Source: Aestuarierythrobacter sp037968495
GTDB lineage: Bacteria; Pseudomonadota; Alphaproteobacteria; Sphingomonadales; Sphingomonadaceae
Assembly: GCA_037968495.1 (NCBI GenBank)
Contig: JBBKVP010000002.1
Coordinates: 1 to 64,000 of the forward strand
DNA length: 64,000 bases
Reading direction: 5' to 3'
Shown here: in pieces, positions 27,335-36,697 of the stretch
How the letters are laid out: each line of letters begins with the position of its first letter
Position numbering within the stretch: the first letter of the stretch is position 1
Notes under the pieces: generated by a model
What the model was told of the DNA's origin: nothing
Seen by the model: only the letters and a program-made list of their open reading frames with translations
Databases searched by the model: none
Translations under genes and position numbers: made by a program

Positions 27335-27898
27335 ATGAAAATCAGCGGTGTGGACATTCGTCCCGGTAACATCATCGAATATGAGACCGGCATCTGGAAA
27401 GTTGGCAAGATCCAGCACACGCAGCCGGGCAAGGGTGGCGCCTATATGCAGGTCGAGATGAAGAACCTCATTGATGGCCGCAAAACCAATGTCCGCTATC
27501 GCAGCGCTGACACGGTCGAAAAGGTGCATCTCGATACGAAGGAATTTCAGTTCCTCTACGCCGAAGATGCCAATCTGATCTTCATGGACAAAGACAATTA
27601 CGAGCAAATCCAGCTGCCTACCGACCTGCTCGGCGATGCTGCGGCATTCCTGACCGACGGCATGGATGTCACGCTCGAACTGTATGATGAAAAGCCGATC
27701 AGTGTTGCGCTGCCCGATCAGGTCGAGGCTACGATCACCGAGGCGGACGCTGTGGTGAAGGGCCAGACGGCAAGCTCCAGCTACAAGCCCGCAGTCCTCG
27801 AGAACGGTGTGCGCGTAATGGTGCCGCCGCATATCGAAAGCGGTACGCGCATCATCGTTGATGTGTATGAACGCACCTATGTCGGTAAGGCTAGCTGA
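27335..27898 (+). CDS. efp: Elongation factor P
   Basis: The 187-residue three-domain protein relieves ribosome stalling at polyproline. The tip loop of domain I reads QPGKGGAY with lysine K33 at the site that is modified by EpmA or arginine-rhamnosylated in other lineages. The lysine implies an EpmA-type or unmodified form here; no epm gene lies in the window. The ATG at 27335 gives the normal start MKISG; an ATG five codons earlier is less likely. suhB follows after eight bases. Confidence 0.95.
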   Translation: MKISGVDIRPGNIIEYETGIWKVGKIQHTQPGKGGAYMQVEMKNLIDGRKTNVRYRSADTVEKVHLDTKEFQFLYAEDANLIFMDKDNYEQIQLPTDLLGDAAAFLTDGMDVTLELYDEKPISVALPDQVEATITEADAVVKGQTASSSYKPAVLENGVRVMVPPHIESGTRIIVDVYERTYVGKAS

Positions 27899-27906
27899 GC
27901 GGTATT

Positions 27907-28737
27907 ATGTCACAAATTTCCGGTGTTATCCGCGTCATGGAACGCGCAGCGCGCAAGGCGGGGGGCCGTCTGCGCCGCGATTTTGGCGAAGTCGAACATT
28001 TGCAGGTTAGCCGCAAAGGGCCTGCAGATTTCGTCTCCAAAGCCGATCAGGTTTCCGAACGCACGCTTTATGACGAGCTGCTGATTGCTCGCCCTGATTG
28101 GGGTTTCGAGCTGGAAGAAGGCGGCACTATTGAGGGCGATCCGACGAAGCCGCGCTGGGTTATCGATCCGCTTGATGGCACAACCAACTTCCTCCACGGC
28201 ATCCCGCATTTCGCGATCTCAATCGCTGCGCAGGAACCGCGCCTAGACGGCAAAGGCTGGGGCGAGGTGATCGCTGCAGTGGTCTATAATCCGGTAACGG
28301 ACGAGACATTCTGGGCTGAAAAGAACCGCGGCGCATGGCTGCAAGATGCGCGCCTGCGCTGTTCGACGCGCAACCGCATGTCTGATGCGATTATTGCGAC
28401 TGGCATTCCTTTTCAGGGCCACGGAAACTTCGCTGAATGGTCCGCCATTTTTGCAGCAGTCGGCCCGAACGTTGCCGGCATTCGCCGCTTCGGCGCGGCA
28501 TCGCTCGACATGGCGTGGGTCGCAGCAGGGCGCTTTGATGCGTTCTGGGAAAGTGATCTCAACCCGTGGGACACAGCGGCTGGCGGATTGCTTATCCGCG
28601 AGGCTGGCGGCTTTGTCACTGACTACCGTGGCCGCTCAAATCCGATTTGCGATACGCAAGTGATAGCCGGGAATGATGCGATGCATTCGCGGCTGCATAA
28701 GATCATAACGACATCCTTGAAGGAAGCCGCCAAGTAA
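27907..28737 (+). CDS. suhB: Inositol monophosphatase family protein
   Basis: A 276-residue magnesium-dependent phosphatase. EEGG (metal ligand glutamate), WVIDPLDGTTNFLHG and WDTAAGGLLIREAGG are the three signatures of the IMPase fold, all intact. In bacteria it may act on inositol phosphates or, as SuhB, bind RNA polymerase in rRNA antitermination; sequence alone does not separate these. It sits eight bases after efp, likely in one transcript. Confidence 0.92.
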   Translation: MSQISGVIRVMERAARKAGGRLRRDFGEVEHLQVSRKGPADFVSKADQVSERTLYDELLIARPDWGFELEEGGTIEGDPTKPRWVIDPLDGTTNFLHGIPHFAISIAAQEPRLDGKGWGEVIAAVVYNPVTDETFWAEKNRGAWLQDARLRCSTRNRMSDAIIATGIPFQGHGNFAEWSAIFAAVGPNVAGIRRFGAASLDMAWVAAGRFDAFWESDLNPWDTAAGGLLIREAGGFVTDYRGRSNPICDTQVIAGNDAMHSRLHKIITTSLKEAAK

Positions 28738-28804
28738 CAGGCTTGCCCAGCGGGGCACTCGGCGCTAATCGGCCCGGGTGTCTTGCTGTTAAAGACCTTC
28801 GGGA

Positions 28805-28889
28805 GCCCCCGTGGTGGAATTGGTAGACGCGCTCGACTCAAAATCGAGTTCCTAACGGAGTGCCGGTTCGACTCCGGCCGGGGGCACCA
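28805..28889 (+). tRNA. tRNA-Leu(CAA)
   Basis: An 85-nt type II tRNA with acceptor stem GCCCCCG/CGGGGGC, anticodon loop CTCAAAA (anticodon CAA), a long variable arm, T arm GGTTCGACTCC, and an encoded CCA at 28887-28889. Confidence 0.97.
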
Positions 28890-29091
28890 AAACCTTTGAT
28901 TTTGGATTCAATTTTCTCTCGCGGTTGGTTCGCTTGCGCAACACCTCCGCCGATGCTTGGGGGGCTGCGGCTCAATAAGGGCCGATGCGCGCTCGCGCTT
29001 TGGTTCTCCTCGCGGAAAACGGGGAGACATACTCTCTTTTCATACAGAAACCATCTCGCTTCCATCAAAATGCGCTGCTAGAACTGCGTTT

Positions 29092-30903
29092 GTGAATGCG
29101 CTGCTCCCCGGATTGCCGTCTTATCATGCGATGGCCGCTATGGCTGTGACTATCGCCATGTTCGTTGGTTTTGCGCGCGGGCGTATGTCGATCGAGATCA
29201 TTTCGCTACTCATCATCGCGGTGATCGCGATGGGGCTCTATTTCTTTCCCTTGGCAGGCGCGCAACCGACAGACGGGTTGGTGCTCGCCTTCTCCGGTTT
29301 TGGCCATCACGCGCTGATTACTATTTGCGCCTTGATGATTTTGGGGCGGGGGCTGGTTGTTACCGGAGCGCTGGAACCTGCTGCACGTTTCCTGGAGGCC
29401 GTTTTCAAGATTAATCTCCAGCTGGGCCTGCTGGTTTCCTTACTGATCGCTTTCGTGCTGTCGATGGGTGTCAACAATACGCCCGTACTCGTGCTGCTGA
29501 TGCCGATTTTCGTCGCTTTGGCTGCCCGCGGGGCTTTGCCTGCATCGAAGACCTTAATGCCGCTCAATGCCGCTTCATTAATAGGCGGGTTGGCGACAAC
29601 CATCGGTACATCCACGAATATTCTGGTCGTATCCATTGCGGTAGATTTGGGTATGCCGCGTATGGGGGTATTTCATTATACACCGATTGTATTGATCGCG
29701 GGCTTGGTCGCACTGCCTTACATTTGGTTGGTTATGCCGCGTTTGTTGCGCGATAACCGTGTTATCGAAGAGCATGCAGAGCGTCGTTTCCGGGCGCGCC
29801 TCAGAGTGTCACATGACAGCCAACTGATAGGGCGGCTGCTCGATGACATTATGAAGAAACTACCTGAAGGCATTATTTTCCACGACGCCCCGAAAGGCGA
29901 ATTGCAGCCCAACCAGCGGTTTGACGTTTCGGGGACTCACGAAGTTTTGGAAGATGCGATGCGGGCCCTGCAAGGCGAGGTTGCGCCATCTTGGGTCCTC
30001 GATGGTATTAAGAAGCGCGAGCGTGATACGCGGCAAGATATCGTAGTTGTCGAAATGGCAATCACTGCGGATTCACGGCTACTCAGCCGCACGCTGCCCA
30101 CAAGCGGTATCGGTGACCTGTATGGCGTGGCCGTGCTGGGCATCCATCGCCCGAGCAAGCTGATTGGCCGCCACGACCGCTATTCCGAGGGCGGTGATTT
30201 AGTACTCTCCGAAGGTGACGTTTTGCTGGTTATGGGGCTGGCAGACGATCTCCAGCGTTTCTCCCGTGCAGACAGCCTGCTGATGCTCGAGGGCGCACGC
30301 GAAGTTCCTCGCCGGTCGAAGGCGCTACTGGCAGCGGTCATCATGGGTACCAGTGTCGGCCTAGCCTCGATCGGTATCTTCCCCATCGCGATTGCCGCAT
30401 TGGGCGGTGCGATCCTGATGTTCGTGACCGGCTGCGTTAAATTCGACCGGGTAGGGCGCGCATTATCAGGTCAGGTCATCGTTTTGATTGCGGCAAGTAT
30501 CGCATTGGGCCGGATCATCGACGAAAGTGGCGCTGCTGATTGGCTAGGGCAACTCCTCGCATTCGGATTACAATATCTCGCTCCGGCAGCTGTTTTGGCG
30601 GCGATCATGTTGTTCGTTACTGTTCTGACAAACTTTGCGTCCAACGCGACTGCTGCCACAGTCGGCACACCCATCGCTTTCAGTATCGCACAGCAACTGG
30701 GTCTTCCCGCAGAGCCTCTGATTCTGGCAGTCCTGTTTGGCTGCAACCTCTGTTACGCAACGCCAATCGCCTATCAGACGAATATGCTGATCATGTCTGA
30801 GGGTAGTTACGAGTTTAAGGATTACATCCGCACTGGTGTCCCGCTGGTTCTGATCATGGTCACGACCCTGTCGTTCTTGCTCGTCGTCACCTACGGTATG
30901 TAA
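29092..30903 (+). CDS. SLC13-family permease with TrkA-C domains
   Basis: About 603 residues. Eleven or so hydrophobic segments are split into two blocks by a cytoplasmic stretch (about 225-400) that carries two TrkA-C (RCK-C) like regulatory domains. NNTPVLVLLMP and the mirrored TNFASNATAATVGTP are the paired SNT-like motifs of the DASS/SLC13 family, which bind sodium and a dicarboxylate or sulfate. The substrate cannot be told from sequence. The frame is open back to 28957; GTG at 29092 (VNALLPGLPSYH) gives the N-terminus usual for the sphingomonad form. Confidence 0.85.
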   Translation: MNALLPGLPSYHAMAAMAVTIAMFVGFARGRMSIEIISLLIIAVIAMGLYFFPLAGAQPTDGLVLAFSGFGHHALITICALMILGRGLVVTGALEPAARFLEAVFKINLQLGLLVSLLIAFVLSMGVNNTPVLVLLMPIFVALAARGALPASKTLMPLNAASLIGGLATTIGTSTNILVVSIAVDLGMPRMGVFHYTPIVLIAGLVALPYIWLVMPRLLRDNRVIEEHAERRFRARLRVSHDSQLIGRLLDDIMKKLPEGIIFHDAPKGELQPNQRFDVSGTHEVLEDAMRALQGEVAPSWVLDGIKKRERDTRQDIVVVEMAITADSRLLSRTLPTSGIGDLYGVAVLGIHRPSKLIGRHDRYSEGGDLVLSEGDVLLVMGLADDLQRFSRADSLLMLEGAREVPRRSKALLAAVIMGTSVGLASIGIFPIAIAALGGAILMFVTGCVKFDRVGRALSGQVIVLIAASIALGRIIDESGAADWLGQLLAFGLQYLAPAAVLAAIMLFVTVLTNFASNATAATVGTPIAFSIAQQLGLPAEPLILAVLFGCNLCYATPIAYQTNMLIMSEGSYEFKDYIRTGVPLVLIMVTTLSFLLVVTYGM

Positions 30904-30933
30904 CGCTTAACGCGATTTTGAGGCGTGTGAGCT

Positions 30934-32637
30934 ATGGCTTGTCGCCAAATGAACCGGTCCTCGCTCCTTATGAAGCTGCTTAAACCTCTGCTGCTTGGCG
31001 GAGCGTTTGTGTTGTCCGTTTCCAGTGTGGCCGAGCGGCTCACCGATATTGAAGGCATAGTCGGCAAGTTAGTCTATCTTTCACTGCTGACCATTTGCTG
31101 GATCGGTGTGATCGGTGCGGCCTATATTTGGAACTCCATGTTTCGCTGGATTTGGGCGACCCTCCTGCCGCTGGCCGGGGCGATGATAGGCGTGTTCACC
31201 GCCGCCAGCCAACAGTTCATGACCTATGATGCGTTCGTAAATATGCTGCATTCGGCGGGCTTTATCGGCGATGCATGGGTGCAAAACCGAAGCGCGTTCA
31301 TCGCGGTTCTGCCCGCCACTATCCTGACATCGCTCGGCATCGGATTAAAGCCGCGCTGGAGGCTTCAGCGCTTCGGCCAGATGCTTTCGCTCGCTCCGCT
31401 TGCAGTTCTTGGTATCCTGGCTGGCCTGCTGTTTATGCGCGGCGGCGATGGCGGGCGTGGCCTGCCGGGCGGCTTTGTAGTTTCGGCTTACGGACTGCTG
31501 CTCGGCTATGAGAACGCAACAGGCGAAACTGGACCACGCAAGGGCGTGCTGTTTGCACCAGAAACCAAGCCGCAGCACCGCAACATCGTGCTGCTGATTG
31601 ATGAGAGCATTGCGCCGGCATATCTCGACATAAACTCCCCCCTCGGCGTGCAAACACCTCTGTCCAAAACGCATGACGGGATAGCGATCCATAATTTTGG
31701 CGTTGCTGCAGCGGTCACAGGCTGCAGCGTGGGCACTAATGTCACGCTACGTCATGGCGGCACGAGGGAAGCATATCAGCGCTATAATGCGACCTATCCG
31801 TCGGTCTGGGCATATGCTCGGGCCGCTGGAATGCGGACGGTGTATTTGGATGGACAGCGTTCGGACGGCGCCTTGCAAAACATGATGGATGACGCAGAGC
31901 GCGCACTGATCGACGAGTTCATCCAATTCGGTGATGTGCCGGTGGTGGACCGCGACATGGCCATCGCCAAGGCACTGGTCCGCCTGATGGCTGATCCGGA
32001 GCCAAAGTTCATTCTCGCCAATAAGGTCGGCGCGCATTTTCCGGTGCATGACAAATATCCCGATAGCTACGCGGAATATTCGCCTGCGCTTCCAAGAGGT
32101 CGGTATAGCGACATCACCGATACCGGAAACCGTGACGACTTCGACGGCGAGCCGGATGACTGGCAGCGTTACCGCAATGCCTATCGCAACACGCTGCGCT
32201 GGAATGTTGGCGCGTTCTTTGACGAGCTGCTGGGCAGGGGCGACTTCTCAGATACCTTGCTGCTCTACACTGCGGATCACGGGCAAATCCTGCATGAGGA
32301 TGGCAGTCCCGGCCTGACAACGCATTGCAGCCCGCAGCCTCCAATGCAGGAGGGAGCCGTGCCCTTGGTTATGATTACCAGCAGTGAGGGTGGTGACTGG
32401 GCGCAGTGGGCTGCTGAGAACCACGACAAGTCGAGCCACTACATGCTATTCCCCACTTTGCTTCAGGTAATGGGATATTCGGAGGGCGCAGTAAGCGCGA
32501 CATATGGCAAGCCGTTGACCCGGCCATCGACTGATCCAATTACGTTCAACACGCTGTTCAATGCTCGGTTGAACCGCGAACCGGAATGGAAACGGGTCGT
32601 ACCTGCCAAGCTGCCCAAGCCTCCCGCGTCAGACTAA
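30934..32637 (+). CDS. Sulfatase-fold membrane protein, phosphoethanolamine-transferase-like
   Basis: The 567-residue protein has about five N-terminal membrane segments (to about residue 170) and a periplasmic alkaline-phosphatase-fold domain. By analogy with EptA/MCR proteins, E224 (LLIDES) is a zinc ligand, T262 (AVTGCSVGT) aligns with the nucleophilic threonine, and YTADHGQIL supplies the D-H metal pair. It may transfer phosphoethanolamine to a lipid or glycan. It differs from EptA in lacking most of the family's disulphide cysteines. Start may also be MNRSS at 30949. The neighbours give no clue to acceptor. Confidence 0.8.
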   Translation: MACRQMNRSSLLMKLLKPLLLGGAFVLSVSSVAERLTDIEGIVGKLVYLSLLTICWIGVIGAAYIWNSMFRWIWATLLPLAGAMIGVFTAASQQFMTYDAFVNMLHSAGFIGDAWVQNRSAFIAVLPATILTSLGIGLKPRWRLQRFGQMLSLAPLAVLGILAGLLFMRGGDGGRGLPGGFVVSAYGLLLGYENATGETGPRKGVLFAPETKPQHRNIVLLIDESIAPAYLDINSPLGVQTPLSKTHDGIAIHNFGVAAAVTGCSVGTNVTLRHGGTREAYQRYNATYPSVWAYARAAGMRTVYLDGQRSDGALQNMMDDAERALIDEFIQFGDVPVVDRDMAIAKALVRLMADPEPKFILANKVGAHFPVHDKYPDSYAEYSPALPRGRYSDITDTGNRDDFDGEPDDWQRYRNAYRNTLRWNVGAFFDELLGRGDFSDTLLLYTADHGQILHEDGSPGLTTHCSPQPPMQEGAVPLVMITSSEGGDWAQWAAENHDKSSHYMLFPTLLQVMGYSEGAVSATYGKPLTRPSTDPITFNTLFNARLNREPEWKRVVPAKLPKPPASD

Positions 32638-32726
32638 CGCGGTCGCGCGCTCTTGCCCCGGCGCGGCGGTAATGACAGGATGCGGTCATAACATACCAAT
32701 CCGCTGGACAGGGGCCCGTTTCCATC

Positions 32727-34052
32727 ATGCTCAAATCATTCACAACCGCCGCTGCTGTAATATGTTTCATGGGCGCGCCCGCGCAGGCCGATGAGTTGAA
32801 GGACGCTTTGGCTGCTGACATGCCCGAGCTGATGGAGCTTTACCGCGACCTACATGCCAACCCTGAGCTCAGCTTTGAAGAAGTTGAAACGGCAACAAAG
32901 ATGGCGGTTAGGTTTCGCGCTTTAGGCTTCGATGTAACTGAACAGGTCGGCAAAACTGGCGTGGTTGGCGTCATGAAGAACGGCGACGGCCCGACGGTCA
33001 TGTTGCGCGCCGACATGGACGCGCTGCCATTGGTCGAGAAAACCGGCCTACCGTTTGCCTCCACAAAGCGCGCCACGCCTGCTTCGGGCGTAGAGACGGG
33101 CGTGATGCATGCTTGCGGCCACGATACGCATATGGCTGGCCTGATTGGCGCGGCACAACTGCTGGCCGAGCGCAAGGGTCAATGGTCCGGAACTCTGGTG
33201 CTGATCGCACAGCCAGCCGAAGAACTGGGCGAGGGCGCGGTTGCTATGCTGGAGGACGGACTGTTCACTCGTTTCCCCAAGCCTGACTATGTCGTCGGTT
33301 TTCACGATGCAGCTGGCACGCCTGCGGGTGCCGTAGGATATGCGCCCGGCTTCGCGCTCGCCAATGTCGATAGCGTCGATATTACTGTTCGGGGCGTTGG
33401 CGGACACGGTGCTCGGCCGCATACCACCAAGGACCCGATCGTCCTGGCCAGCTCCATCGTAATGAAGCTCCAAACACTCGCCAGCCGAGAAATTTCGGCG
33501 CAGGATCCGGTTGTTGTGACAGTCGGCAGCTTCCAGTCAGGATTCAAGCACAACATCATTTCTGACGAAGCAAAGCTGCAGCTTACAGTCCGCTCCTACA
33601 GCGACGATACGCGCAAAAAGCTGCTGGACGGCATTGCCCGGATCGCCCGCGGCGAGGCGATTGCGTCTGGGCTTCCGGAAGATTTAATGCCGGTGGTAAC
33701 AGTCGCGGATAATTACACGCCTGCCACCTACAATGATCCCGAACTTTCGAACCGGTTGGCCGGTGTTTTCAGATCGCGTTTCGGTGATGATCGAGTGTTC
33801 GAAGCGCCTGCAGTTATGGGCGGCGAGGATTTCGGACAGTTTCGCCGCGCTTCGCCTGACGATACACAATCGCTGATCTTCTGGGTCGGCGGAACACCGA
33901 TGGATGAATATCTCGCCGCGCAGAAGGATGGAACAGTTCTGCCATCACTTCACAGCCCGTTCTGGGCTCCTGATGCGGAGAAGGTGATCGCTACTGGCGC
34001 TGAGGCCTTGGCGACATCGGCGCTCGATTTGATGCCAGCTAACGGCGGATAA
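32727..34052 (+). CDS. M20-family amidohydrolase, exported
   Basis: A 441-residue metal-dependent hydrolase with a signal peptide (cleavage near APAQA, residue 21). MLRADMDAL, the metal motif ACGHDTHMA at about 129-137, and AEELGEGA (catalytic glutamate pair) match the hippurate/N-acyl-aminoacid hydrolase (amidohydrolase) subgroup, with an intact dimerisation domain (about 205-320). It probably hydrolyses N-acyl amino acids in the periplasm. The last 103 bases overlap a convergent gene. Confidence 0.9.
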   Translation: MLKSFTTAAAVICFMGAPAQADELKDALAADMPELMELYRDLHANPELSFEEVETATKMAVRFRALGFDVTEQVGKTGVVGVMKNGDGPTVMLRADMDALPLVEKTGLPFASTKRATPASGVETGVMHACGHDTHMAGLIGAAQLLAERKGQWSGTLVLIAQPAEELGEGAVAMLEDGLFTRFPKPDYVVGFHDAAGTPAGAVGYAPGFALANVDSVDITVRGVGGHGARPHTTKDPIVLASSIVMKLQTLASREISAQDPVVVTVGSFQSGFKHNIISDEAKLQLTVRSYSDDTRKKLLDGIARIARGEAIASGLPEDLMPVVTVADNYTPATYNDPELSNRLAGVFRSRFGDDRVFEAPAVMGGEDFGQFRRASPDDTQSLIFWVGGTPMDEYLAAQKDGTVLPSLHSPFWAPDAEKVIATGAEALATSALDLMPANGG

Positions 34053-34546
34053 TGGCTTAATTGTCGCTGCGCGCGGCTGCGTGAGGCGTTCTGGAGCGCT
34101 GCCGCTTCGCGCTGCAATTGTGATGCTGATATCTTGTTGGCCGCTTCCTTTAGGATCCGTGCGCGTTCTTCTTCACTCAGCGATTCCCATCGTTCCTGGC
34201 TGAGGCCGTATTGGGCGTAAGACGCCGGGGCCGTGCGTTTGGCCCCTGTCAGCTCAGCCGGAATTACGCGAGCATTGGCGCCATCGCCGCTCGCCCCGTA
34301 CATCGGCGCGCCATAGCCGCCTCCCGCGTCAGAATAATCGAACGTACCTTCCGAATATGAATCAGGCCGTGTGAGCGGCCGCGTGAAGGAATTTTCTGCC
34401 GCCTTGCGCGTCTCTTCTCTCTTTTTGACGATGGCGTCGCTTTGATTGGAGATTTGAGCCGCCACAACTTCGCGGTTCTCTCCATCGGCAAACAATGCGA
34501 GCATACTGGTCAGCCCCACTGTCACCATTGCGAAATGGCGATACAT
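33950..34546 (-). CDS. Hypothetical exported protein, helical
   Basis: From the ATG at 34546 this gives 198 residues; one 13 codons earlier (34585) is possible. The start MYRHFAMVTVGLTSMLALFADG resembles a signal peptide or anchor. The middle is glycine/tyrosine rich (GGGYGAPMYGAS), and a charged helix follows (LSQERWESLSEEERARILKEAANKISASQLQREAAAL). No family is recognised. Its 3' end overlaps the convergent M20 gene by 103 bases, which is long; the stop or even the gene could be questioned, although the upstream two-thirds has no competing gene. Confidence 0.55.
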   Translation of the reverse strand: MYRHFAMVTVGLTSMLALFADGENREVVAAQISNQSDAIVKKREETRKAAENSFTRPLTRPDSYSEGTFDYSDAGGGYGAPMYGASGDGANARVIPAELTGAKRTAPASYAQYGLSQERWESLSEEERARILKEAANKISASQLQREAAALQNASRSRAQRQLSHYPPLAGIKSSADVAKASAPVAITFSASGAQNGL

Positions 34547-34654
34547 TTTGGGACAGATACCCGTGGCATTGGCAAATCTGCGCATAGTTCACGCGAGTTA
34601 ACGATAAAGCGTTAAGCATCCTGCCTGTCATCATAGTTAGAAAACCGTAAACGT

Positions 34655-34693
34655 AAAAAGGCCGCCGCATCGCTGGTGAGCAATACGGCGGCC
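34655..34693 (-). terminator. Rho-independent terminator of the aceA transcript
   Basis: On the minus strand GGCCGCCG (34693-34686) pairs with CGGCGGCC (34667-34660) across an 18-base loop, followed by five T residues (34659-34655). It lies downstream of aceA and the small gene after it. Confidence 0.8.
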
Positions 34694-34737
34694 AAATCTC
34701 CTCCCCAGGAGATCGTTAGTCCGGTGTCACAAGCGGC

Positions 34738-34917
34738 TTAGGCGTAGGTGCCCAAGCGGTGATGCAAAGAATTGATTTTCGCCAGCTCTTCGCGGTCTTC
34801 CGTTGTCTTGGCGTGGCTAGCCAGCGCCGTGCGAAGCAAGCGAAGGTCGGCGGTTGAAAACAACGCTCGAGCGCGGCCTGGTTCGGTCTTAGGTGTGTCA
34901 GAAGCATCTTCGGTCAT
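34738..34917 (-). CDS. Small conserved-looking protein downstream of isocitrate lyase
   Basis: A 59-residue acidic/basic helical protein (MTEDASDTPKTEP..., LFSTADLRLLRTALASHAK..., ELAKINSLHHRLGTYA). The ATG at 34917 follows GGAGAG by four bases; an earlier ATG at 34929 overlaps that site. It starts 23 bases after the aceA stop and is closed by the terminator, so it shares the aceA transcript. Function unknown; a role linked to glyoxylate-shunt conditions is inference from position. Confidence 0.65.
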   Translation of the reverse strand: MTEDASDTPKTEPGRARALFSTADLRLLRTALASHAKTTEDREELAKINSLHHRLGTYA

Positions 34918-34940
34918 GGTTCTCTCCATGTGGAATTGGA

Positions 34941-36539
34941 TTAGGCAGCTGCAAACTGGTTCATAGTGTTGTCTTTGCCGCCTGCCTTCAGGGCTGCTTC
35001 ACCGGCGAAGTTTTCCTTATGGTCATCGCCGATGTCGCTACCAGACATGTTCTGGTGTTTCACGCAGGCGATCCCTTCGCGGATTTCCTTGCGCTGTACG
35101 CCTTTAACATAACCGAGCATTCCCGCCTCGCCGAAATATTCCTTGGCGAGGTTGTCAGTGCTCAGCGCCGCCGTGTGATAGGTTGGCAGCGTGATCAGGT
35201 GGTGGAAGATACCGGCCCGCTTCGCAGCATCACGCTGGAACGTACGAATCTTTTCATCAGCTTCAATCGCCAAATCGGTTGCGTCATAATCGATGCTCAT
35301 CAGCCCAGCGCGGTCATATGCTGACACGTCCTTGCCTGCTTCAGTCCAAGCATCGAATACCTGCTGACGGAAGTTGAGTGTCCAGTTGAAGCTTGGCGAA
35401 TTGTTATACACCAGCTTCGCATTGGGGATCACTTCACGGATGCGGTCAACCATACCGGCAATCTGTTCGATATGCGGCTTCTCGGTTTCAATCCATAGAA
35501 GGTCGGCGCCGTTCTGCAGCGAGGTGATGCTGTCGAGAACGCAGCGGTCTTCGCCGGTCCCAGCGCGGAACTGGAAGAGGTTGGACGGCAGACGCTTGGG
35601 GCGCAGCAGCTTGCCTTCGCGGCTGAGGAAAACGTCGCCGTTCTGGATGTTCGTCGGGTCGACTTCTTCGCAATCGAGGAAGCTGTTGTACTGGTCGCCC
35701 AGATCGCCCTCTTCCTTGGTTACAGCGATTTGCTTGGTCAGGCCAGCGCCGAGCGAGTCCGTGCGGGCGACGATGATGCCATCTTCAACACCCATTTCGA
35801 GGAAGGCGTAACGGATCGCCCGGATCTTCTGGAGGAAGTCCTCGTGCGGAACGGTAACCTTGCCGTCTTGGTGGCCGCACTGCTTCTCGTCAGAAACCTG
35901 ATTTTCGATCTGCAAAGCGCAAGCGCCCGCTTCGATCATCTTCTTGGCAAGCAGATAGGTCGCTTCTGCGTTGCCGAAGCCGGCGTCGATATCGGCAATG
36001 ATCGGAACAACATGCGTTTCATAATTGTCCACAGCGGTTTCAATGCGCTTGGCTTCAACTTCGTCGCCGCGTTCGCGGGCAGCGTCGAGGTCGCGGAACA
36101 TGCCGCCCAGTTCGCGGGCATCGGCCTGTTTAAGGAAGGTGTAGAGTTCTTCGATCAGCTTAGGCACGCTGGTTTTCTCATGCATCGACTGATCGGGAAG
36201 GGGCCCGAATTCGCTGCGCAGTGCAGCAACCATCCACCCTGAAAGGTACAGGTAACGCTGCTTTGTGCCGCCGAAATGCTTCTTGATCGAAATCATCTTC
36301 TGCTGCGCGATGAAGCCGTGCCATGTGCCCAGCGACTGCGTGTATTTTGCCGGGTCAGCGTCATACGCTTCCATATCGTCGCGCATGATCTTGGCGGTGT
36401 AACGCGCAATGTCGAGGCCGGTGTGGAAACGGTTCTGCAACTGCATCCGTGCAGCCGATTCGGCATCGATGGCGTTCCAACGGGAGCCCTGACCGCTGAT
36501 GGTCGCTTCTAGCGCGCTAATCTTGGATTGATAGGTCAT
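34941..36539 (-). CDS. aceA: Isocitrate lyase
   Basis: The 532-residue enzyme splits isocitrate into glyoxylate and succinate, the first step of the glyoxylate bypass for growth on acetate or fatty acids. The active-site cysteine is near residue 221 in KQCGH, where most ICLs have KKCGH, and IIADIDAGFGNAE holds the magnesium ligands. The extended length is that of the longer ICL subtype. Two ATGs are adjacent; the second (36539) has GGAGA at a proper seven-base distance. Malate synthase is not in the window. The divergent regulator gene next to it probably controls it. Confidence 0.96.
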   Translation of the reverse strand: MTYQSKISALEATISGQGSRWNAIDAESAARMQLQNRFHTGLDIARYTAKIMRDDMEAYDADPAKYTQSLGTWHGFIAQQKMISIKKHFGGTKQRYLYLSGWMVAALRSEFGPLPDQSMHEKTSVPKLIEELYTFLKQADARELGGMFRDLDAARERGDEVEAKRIETAVDNYETHVVPIIADIDAGFGNAEATYLLAKKMIEAGACALQIENQVSDEKQCGHQDGKVTVPHEDFLQKIRAIRYAFLEMGVEDGIIVARTDSLGAGLTKQIAVTKEEGDLGDQYNSFLDCEEVDPTNIQNGDVFLSREGKLLRPKRLPSNLFQFRAGTGEDRCVLDSITSLQNGADLLWIETEKPHIEQIAGMVDRIREVIPNAKLVYNNSPSFNWTLNFRQQVFDAWTEAGKDVSAYDRAGLMSIDYDATDLAIEADEKIRTFQRDAAKRAGIFHHLITLPTYHTAALSTDNLAKEYFGEAGMLGYVKGVQRKEIREGIACVKHQNMSGSDIGDDHKENFAGEAALKAGGKDNTMNQFAAA

Positions 36540-36638
36540 AGTCATTCTCCGAAAATTGGTATGGCGGTGGGGGTGAGCCCGAGTGCCTTCCCCGCTTTCT
36601 TCGCAGTTGCAGCACCAGAATCACAGGAAAACTTACAT

Positions 36639-36697
36639 ACTTTCTTGTCTATTACAGCCAAGCTGCGCTATTCTATCTGTAATGTTGTAAAGAAAGT
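36639..36697. promoter_or_regulatory. Candidate operator between aceA and its divergent regulator
   Basis: ACTTTCTT at 36639-36646 is matched by its reverse complement AAGAAAGT at 36690-36697. Inside these arms ATTACAG (36651-36657) is matched by CTGTAAT (36677-36683), so two composite half-sites face each other across the divergent promoter region. This is a plausible binding site of the regulator coded at 36707, which would then control both genes. Symmetry is seen, binding is inferred. Confidence 0.45.
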
